Shown: positions 1 to 3,316 of the stretch, piece by piece | Position numbering within the stretch: the stretch's first letter is position 1 | Layout: every line of letters starts with the position of its first letter | Assembly: GCA_945878745.1 (NCBI GenBank) | Contig: CAMDVY010000253.1 | Coordinates: forward strand, 1 to 5,257 | DNA: 5,257 bases | Source: Klebsiella pneumoniae | GTDB lineage: Bacteria > Pseudomonadota > Gammaproteobacteria > Pseudomonadales > Azotimanducaceae | Reading direction: 5' to 3' | Position numbers and translations under genes: made by a program | Notes under the pieces: model-generated | What the model was told of the DNA's origin: nothing | The model's input: only the letters and a program-made list of their open reading frames with translations | The model's database searches: none

Positions 1-171
1 CGCAACCGATGAACTGCCGGTTTGCGCAACGCTATTGACCTGATAGGCCAGCGTTGCGCTGTTGGTGACTACCGTTCCCGAGTCCGTACCCAGGGCAAAT
101 GCCAGAGGATGAAAGCCGCGACCCCATACCAGGCACGCCAACAGGCGGCCGCGTTTCGTCAAGTACTGCAT
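1..171 (-). CDS. Secreted DUF11-type surface protein, N-terminal part only (runs off left edge)
   Basis: An open frame of 57 codons continues past the left edge, so this is the first part of a larger gene. It starts at the ATG at 171-169, behind an AAGGAG ribosome site at 182-177 with a 5-nt spacer. Residues 1-26 look like an export signal: K6, R7 and R9 precede the stretch LLACLVW, and a possible cleavage site follows the Ala-Phe-Ala at 24-26. Arg18 and His21 make the hydrophobic core unusual. The mature part begins with GTDSGTVVTNSATLAYQVN, the G-T-x-x-G-T-V-x-x-N-x-A module seen at the start of many DUF11 repeat surface proteins. The same module occurs in the gene at 854-1957. It lies 104 nt downstream of the gene at 276-815 and is probably the third gene of that operon. 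Function is unknown beyond an envelope or extracellular location; members with this start are often long repeat proteins. The reading is firm, the family fairly sure, the full length unknown. Confidence 0.72.
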   Translation of the reverse strand, partial: MQYLTKRGRLLACLVWGRGFHPLAFALGTDSGTVVTNSATLAYQVNSVAQTGSSSVA

Positions 172-176
172 GGACA

Positions 177-182
177 CTCCTT
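177..182 (-). promoter_or_regulatory. Ribosome binding site (AAGGAG) for the partial left-edge gene
   Basis: The minus strand reads AAGGAG, then five bases, then ATG at 171. This near-consensus Shine-Dalgarno sequence supports translation of the short edge-truncated frame, which could otherwise be missed, and rules against the longer overlapping minus-strand frame in the same stretch. Confidence 0.7.
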
Positions 183-190
183 TTCTCACT

Positions 191-204
191 TAACCCGGCG
201 GTTA
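191..204 (-). repeat. Short inverted repeat in the 104-nt gap between the second and third secreted-protein genes
   Basis: TAACC and GGTTA flank a four-base loop, giving a 5-bp perfect stem just upstream of the ribosome site at 177-182. No T-run follows, so it does not look like an intrinsic terminator. The rest of the gap (172-275) holds nothing else I recognise. It may be chance or a weak 5'-end hairpin on the third cistron. Confidence 0.25.
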
Positions 205-275
205 CCCCTTGTTTCCACGGACCTTCGAACTCGTCCTCGGCGTTGGCTTCAGACGTTGATTGCTTCAAATACGCT

Positions 276-815
276 TCACTTCAGACGCACGCTGAACATC
301 ACGTCTCCTGTCTTGCCGGCTTCAAGCGCCTGCTTGAAAGCCCAGCGAATCGTCGTGTAGTCAGCTGCTTGTGCTGCCGTCTGCACGTCGTCCTTCATCA
401 CTTTCAGATCACCGGGTTGACCAAAAGTCGTTCCGGAATCGACGCTGAAACTGATGTCGGTACCGCTGCCCTGTGCTGTCCCTTCCAGATAAACGGTATC
501 TGGTGGCAGAGGATTGGTAATCACGATGCTGCCGGCATCAACGACATCGGTTCCCTTGTTAGAGAAGCTGATGACGTACTGCAGCGTGTCGCCAGGCACG
601 ACATTGGCTGCTTCAACCAACCGGCGCACCGGCTTGTCGTCCTCGCCCGTCTCGATAACAACCTTGTTCACGGTTGTCTTCAATTCGACCTGGGCAAGAA
701 CGGGTGTACTGAATCCAGCCGCGATCAGCGCTGCCAGGACAATCGAGGTACGGCTCAACCACCGCAGCACCTGCAATTCCGCCCGACCTACGACGTCCTT
801 TCCGTTTTGAAACAT
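276..815 (-). CDS. Secreted single-DUF11-domain protein (179 aa)
   Basis: A short exported protein of unknown function. I chose the ATG at 815 because GGAGG lies at 824-820. A GTG at 857, overlapping the previous stop as GTGA, and an ATG at 845 would add residues in front of a complete signal peptide. From this start, residues 1-41 form a long signal peptide: charged residues up to R22, hydrophobic IVLAALIAAGF at 25-35, and Val-Leu-Ala before Gln42. The mature part is one DUF11-like beta-sandwich. V72-P-G-D begins the typical segment PGDTLQYVISFSNKG (74-88), then VITNPLPPDTVYLEG (98-112), and the chain ends with a strand-rich MFSVRLK. In this family such domains are extracellular or periplasmic structural modules. 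It sits between two other secreted-protein genes on the same strand, 38 nt after the first, which suggests co-transcription. The family call is confident; ligand and role cannot be read from sequence. Confidence 0.85.
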   Translation of the reverse strand: MFQNGKDVVGRAELQVLRWLSRTSIVLAALIAAGFSTPVLAQVELKTTVNKVVIETGEDDKPVRRLVEAANVVPGDTLQYVISFSNKGTDVVDAGSIVITNPLPPDTVYLEGTAQGSGTDISFSVDSGTTFGQPGDLKVMKDDVQTAAQAADYTTIRWAFKQALEAGKTGDVMFSVRLK

Positions 816-819
816 GGTT

Positions 820-824
820 CCTCC
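820..824 (-). promoter_or_regulatory. Ribosome binding site (GGAGG) fixing the start at 815
   Basis: The minus strand reads GGAGG-AACC-ATG. The 4-nt spacer is short but the match is strong. It favours the 179-residue protein over the 193-residue version beginning with GTG at 857. Confidence 0.7.
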
Positions 825-853
825 GTTGTGAATTGACACCAACATGGCATCAA

Positions 854-1957
854 TCACCTTATGGTCGCAGAAAAGTTGATCACATGGCTGCCGGTACTGC
901 TACCGAGCATCCCGAGTGGCACCTGCAACAATCCCTGATTCTGGTCGAACCCACCTGCATCCAGACCGATGGGTTCAAAGTCGTCGTCCTCGATCGAACC
1001 GTTGATCAGCAGACTGCCGCCTATGAAAGCGAGCTCCGGTGGCAAGAGGTCCGTGAGCGTTGCACGCTCAACCGCGCCGTTGCCGAGCACAACCACCTGC
1101 AACTGGTAGTCAACAATCGAGCCGGGACGTACGGCATCGCTGCCATCAAGCGCACGCACGGCGATCGCCGACTTGTCGATGCTGACAATCGGCGCATCGA
1201 TCCTGAACCCCGAAAGCGCTGAGAACACCGGTTCGGCCGGGTTATGCGACAAACCGACCACCGCAGTCGAGCCGTTGTCTCCAAGCAGCGGGAAAGCGGT
1301 TCCGGGCAATGGAAAACCTGGTAAATCAGGATCATGCAGCCCGGTTTGCGCAAACAAGGTTGCCGACACCGCACGCAAACGAAGCTGGCTCAATGCGTTG
1401 GACGTTATACCCGCCGGAATTTCCGCAACGATGTAAATCGAGCGCTGTGCATTGGCTGTGAAAGGCAACGTACTGCCTTCGATGTAAGGCAGATCACCAC
1501 CAGCACCAACCTGCAATCCCGGTACACCGTTCTGTTCCAGGTACAGGGTGGTTGAAGCAGGGTCAAACCCGCCTTCATTGATGTTGCTCTGCAGCCGAAT
1601 TCCATAGTCTTCATCACCATTGCCGATATTGGTGATCAAGAAGGACAGGATCGCTTCGGTCATCGGCGAGTCGGTGGTTACGGGCTCCGCCTGCTCTGCA
1701 ACCACAACCACATCGAGTATTTCGTCGACACGGGTCTCGGTGGTGTTGCTGCGGATGCTTCGCAGCTCGCCATCGACGGTAAAGTGCATGTCGGCGGTGT
1801 TGGGAATTACCGTTCCAGCAGACGTGCCTCGTGCTACGGCTTGACCAAATGCAAGACACAACGCCAGGCCCACCAGCAACGCAGATGCTGTTCGACGCGC
1901 AACCGCCCAGAGGCTGGTTATGCTCGAAGTTGCTGGAGTGGCTTGAAACAGCGACAT
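854..1957 (-). CDS. Exported protein with N-terminal GTxxGTV module and C-terminal DUF11-like domain (367 aa)
   Basis: An envelope or secreted protein with no known activity. Residues 1-42 give a signal peptide: R21-R22, then a hydrophobic core (about 25-37), then Ala-Val-Ala before R43. Next comes GTSAGTVIPNTADMHFTVDG (44-63), the start module shared with the left-edge gene. Residues 97-205 are rich in beta strands and contain TNIGNGDEDYGI (109-120) and FDPASTTLYLEQNGVPGLQV (131-150), a pattern I associate with DUF11 repeat proteins. Residues 257-367 form a DUF11-like sandwich: VSIDKSAIAV, then PGSIVDYQLQVVVLGNG (278-294), then LTDLLPPELAFIGGSLLING (301-320), ending NFSATIR. No membrane anchor or sorting signal follows. 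The ATG at 1957 lacks a clear Shine-Dalgarno; an in-frame stop at 2017-2015 with no usual start codon between leaves no better choice. It is probably the first gene of the three-gene operon. The domain call is good, the function unknown. Confidence 0.85.
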   Translation of the reverse strand: MSLFQATPATSSITSLWAVARRTASALLVGLALCLAFGQAVARGTSAGTVIPNTADMHFTVDGELRSIRSNTTETRVDEILDVVVVAEQAEPVTTDSPMTEAILSFLITNIGNGDEDYGIRLQSNINEGGFDPASTTLYLEQNGVPGLQVGAGGDLPYIEGSTLPFTANAQRSIYIVAEIPAGITSNALSQLRLRAVSATLFAQTGLHDPDLPGFPLPGTAFPLLGDNGSTAVVGLSHNPAEPVFSALSGFRIDAPIVSIDKSAIAVRALDGSDAVRPGSIVDYQLQVVVLGNGAVERATLTDLLPPELAFIGGSLLINGSIEDDDFEPIGLDAGGFDQNQGLLQVPLGMLGSSTGSHVINFSATIR

Positions 1958-2110
1958 TTTGCTGACGTTGCGACCTGGGATGACAAAACGCCGCCAAGTT
2001 TCAGGATTTCCGAGTCAACATTCCGTTAACCCGTTCAAATCACCAGCACACAAGCTCGGTTCGTGCGCCAACCCTTTGGCATCACGTCAGGTAAATAGCC
2101 AGCAATCGTT
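1958..2110. other. Spacer between the secreted-protein operon and the yheU-like gene
   Basis: These 153 bases separate two minus-strand genes. On the minus strand GCCAA-AGGG-TTGGC (2082-2069) forms a 5-bp stem, but no T-run follows, so it is not a good terminator for yheU. A TTGACT at 2018-2013 resembles a -35 box, but no -10 box lies at the right distance. I see no convincing promoter, although the operon promoter is expected here or inside yheU. Confidence 0.4.
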
Positions 2111-2323
2111 TCAAGTCGCACGAACAGGCAGGATGTTGACGGTTTCGGTGACGGGATCGAAATCTACGACTGCCTCACCTCGCTGTAGTTGTCTCTTTAC
2201 CTGCTCACATTTCTGGATCAGAGACCATTCACGTTCACCGTAGTCGGTACCTTCCTGCAGCACGTAATTCTCGATGATCCCCTGCAGCGCTTCTGCCGAG
2301 AGCGAGTGGACATCTATTTTCAT
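2111..2323 (-). CDS. yheU: UPF0270 family protein, YheU-like (70 aa)
   Basis: A small cytosolic protein of unknown function. It matches my memory of E. coli YheU (72 residues) along its full length. Key stretches are LSAEALQGIIENYVLQEGTD (8-27), the near-invariant EGTDYGE at 24-30, QVKRQLQRGEAVV at 41-53, and ETVNILP at 60-66. The ATG at 2323 is chosen because the homology begins there and the length fits. The frame stays open upstream to 2512, but that extra stretch is Arg-, Trp- and Pro-rich and unlike the family. No strong ribosome site is present; GGA lies about 11 nt before the ATG. The gene is divergent from the response regulator and on the same strand as the secreted-protein operon, 153 nt upstream of it. 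None of the neighbours I associate with yheU in E. coli is visible. The family call is very secure, the function unknown. Confidence 0.93.
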   Translation of the reverse strand: MKIDVHSLSAEALQGIIENYVLQEGTDYGEREWSLIQKCEQVKRQLQRGEAVVDFDPVTETVNILPVRAT

Positions 2324-2355
2324 GTGGTCTGAATTCCGATACGCAAGGTTTTGGC

Positions 2356-2544
2356 CTACTTGAACTTTTCCTGGCGATCGTACTCGTGCCAGACACCATC
2401 GACCTCTCCACCGATTATGGACCGTTTGACCCTCAGTCGGCGGGTGCCACGCTCGCACCGAACGTGATTGAGTGCACGCACTGGACGCGTGCCCGTTGAA
2501 TTCAAAGGACAATCAATGCATAACACTGGCACGACGACACGCAA
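2356..2544 (-). CDS. Doubtful small ORF upstream of yheU (62 aa)
   Basis: This frame begins with TTG at 2544, preceded by GGAG with an 8-nt spacer, and ends 32 nt before yheU. A GTG at 2481 would give 41 residues. The product has a Cys-x-x-Cys pair near the start (C9-I-D-C12), a basic middle (RGTRRLRVKRS) and an acidic, aromatic end (GGEVDGVWHEYDRQ). I recognise no family. It could be a small unannotated protein co-transcribed with yheU, a decayed remnant, or simply an open frame in intergenic DNA. The last is the default view because the start is non-ATG and there is no homology support. Confidence 0.15.
   Translation of the reverse strand: MRVVVPVLCIDCPLNSTGTRPVRALNHVRCERGTRRLRVKRSIIGGEVDGVWHEYDRQEKFK
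2471..2482. repeat. Inverted repeat AGTGC-AC-GCACT in the yheU/response-regulator intergenic region
   Basis: Five-base arms are separated by two bases, a geometry compatible with a dimeric regulator site. It lies 126 nt upstream of the response regulator and 147 nt upstream of yheU. No known consensus matches; it may be chance. Confidence 0.25.
2496..2505. repeat. Perfect 10-bp palindrome TTGAATTCAA
   Basis: The ten bases are fully self-complementary. The site overlaps the only candidate -35 hexamer for the response regulator and the possible ribosome site of the 19-codon ORF, where an operator could act. It does not match a consensus I know. Confidence 0.25.
2496..2524 (+). promoter_or_regulatory. 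Possible weak sigma70-type promoter for the response regulator
   Basis: TTGAAT (2496-2501) and CATAAC (2519-2524) are separated by 17 bases, each matching four of six consensus positions. This would place the transcript start near 2531, about 80 nt ahead of the regulator ATG. Matches of this quality occur often by chance. It is incompatible with translation of the 19-codon ORF from the same transcript. Confidence 0.2.
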
Positions 2545-2575
2545 TCCGTTGGCTCCGCCACGTGAGTGCCGCTGA
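2516..2575 (+). CDS. Possible 19-codon leader ORF ahead of the response regulator
   Basis: ATG at 2516 follows AAAGGA (2504-2509) with a 6-nt spacer, and TGA at 2573-2575 lies 33 nt before the regulator start. The peptide is MHNTGTTTRNPLAPPRECR, with no family resemblance, no signal peptide and no run of regulatory codons. The good ribosome site is the only argument for it. It could be a leader peptide or a chance frame, and it conflicts with the promoter candidate at 2496-2524. Confidence 0.15.
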   Translation: MHNTGTTTRNPLAPPRECR

Positions 2576-2608
2576 ACTCGTTACTTTGTTCCAACCGGAT
2601 AGGGAACC

Positions 2609-3316
2609 ATGGCAGAACAGGATCACATTCTAGTCGTCGAAGACGAACCGATTACCCGCGAACAGCTTGTCTCCTATTTCGAAGACGAGGGATTCCGCGT
2701 TTCGTCCACTGGCAGCGGTGATGAAGTGCACCGACTCATCCGCGATACGGATGTCATCCTCGTACTTCTGGACATCAAGCTGCCAGGCAAGGATGGATTG
2801 ACGCTGACTCGCGAAGTGCGTGCGCACTCGGATATCGGCATCATTCTCGTAACCAGCAAAAACGAGCAGATCGATCGCATCCTCGGGCTGGAATCAGGCG
2901 CTGATGACTACGTGACCAAGCCGTTTGATCCACGCGAGTTACTCAGTCGCTCGCGCAATCTCATACGCCGCGTACATATTCAGCAAAGCCAGAAGCGCAA
3001 GGGACATACCCGTACCTTCGCCGGTTTCATGCTCGACCTGAACAAGCGCGAAATCATCGATCCGGATGGCGAAGCCTGTCAGTTGTCTGCAGGTGAGTAT
3101 CAGCTGTTGCTCGCATTCATGGAAAAAGCCGGCGAAGTCATGAACCGCGATCAGCTGATGAACCGCATCCGCAATCGCGAGTGGTTCCCGGATGACCGCT
3201 ACATCGATGTGCTGGTCGGACAGCTGCGCAAGAAGCTGGGTGAGCGTGCGGCAAGCGCCAAGATCATCGCCACCATCCACGGCACTGGGTACCTCTTTAC
3301 TCCAGAAGTGGTTTGA
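2609..3316 (+). CDS. OmpR/PhoB-class response regulator, TorR/ArcA-like (235 aa)
   Basis: A two-component transcription regulator that binds DNA when phosphorylated. The receiver domain (about 5-120) has the acidic pair E11-D12, phospho-acceptor D55 in LLDIKLPG, T82 in LVTS, and K104 in TKPF. The winged-helix domain (about 135-233) has LSAGEYQLLLAFMEKAGEVM (159-178), the recognition-helix region YIDVLVGQLRKKL (198-210) and the closing IHGTGYLF. From memory it resembles E. coli TorR more than other OmpR members: the start EDEPITREQLVSYFEDEGF, LLDIKLPGKDGLTLTR and GADDYVTKPF have close TorR equivalents. ArcA is the next best comparison. The ATG at 2609 gives an ideal start with AGGGA at 2601-2605. 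All catalytic residues are present. The TGA overlaps the TTG of the downstream hybrid kinase, its probable partner. Target genes are unknown, and no torCAD-like genes are in view. Confidence 0.93.
   Translation: MAEQDHILVVEDEPITREQLVSYFEDEGFRVSSTGSGDEVHRLIRDTDVILVLLDIKLPGKDGLTLTREVRAHSDIGIILVTSKNEQIDRILGLESGADDYVTKPFDPRELLSRSRNLIRRVHIQQSQKRKGHTRTFAGFMLDLNKREIIDPDGEACQLSAGEYQLLLAFMEKAGEVMNRDQLMNRIRNREWFPDDRYIDVLVGQLRKKLGERAASAKIIATIHGTGYLFTPEVV

Noticed and set aside
133..171. A possible lipoprotein signal (L-L-A-C) at residues 10-13 of the left-edge gene
   Set aside because: Only nine residues precede it and there is no hydrophobic stretch before the Cys, so a lipobox is unlikely. Ordinary cleavage near residue 26 fits better.
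32..268. A 78-codon minus-strand frame overlapping the left-edge gene
   Set aside because: It has a TTG start with no ribosome site and no family resemblance. The alternative frame from 171 has AAGGAG, an ATG, a signal peptide and a family module.
99..836. A 245-codon plus-strand frame opposite the secreted DUF11 gene
   Set aside because: It is antisense to a gene with a strong ribosome site, a signal peptide and a recognisable domain. Its own product is Cys- and His-rich and resembles no family.
833..1222. A 129-codon plus-strand frame opposite the 367-residue exported protein
   Set aside because: It has no ribosome site and no protein-like features, and it lies wholly antisense to a well-supported gene.
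2069..2082. A 5-bp hairpin after yheU as an intrinsic terminator
   Set aside because: The stem is short and no T-run follows it on the minus strand.
2324..2512. A 63-codon N-terminal extension of the yheU-like protein
   Set aside because: Family homology and length begin exactly at the ATG at 2323. The extension is basic and low in protein-like character and would double the family length.
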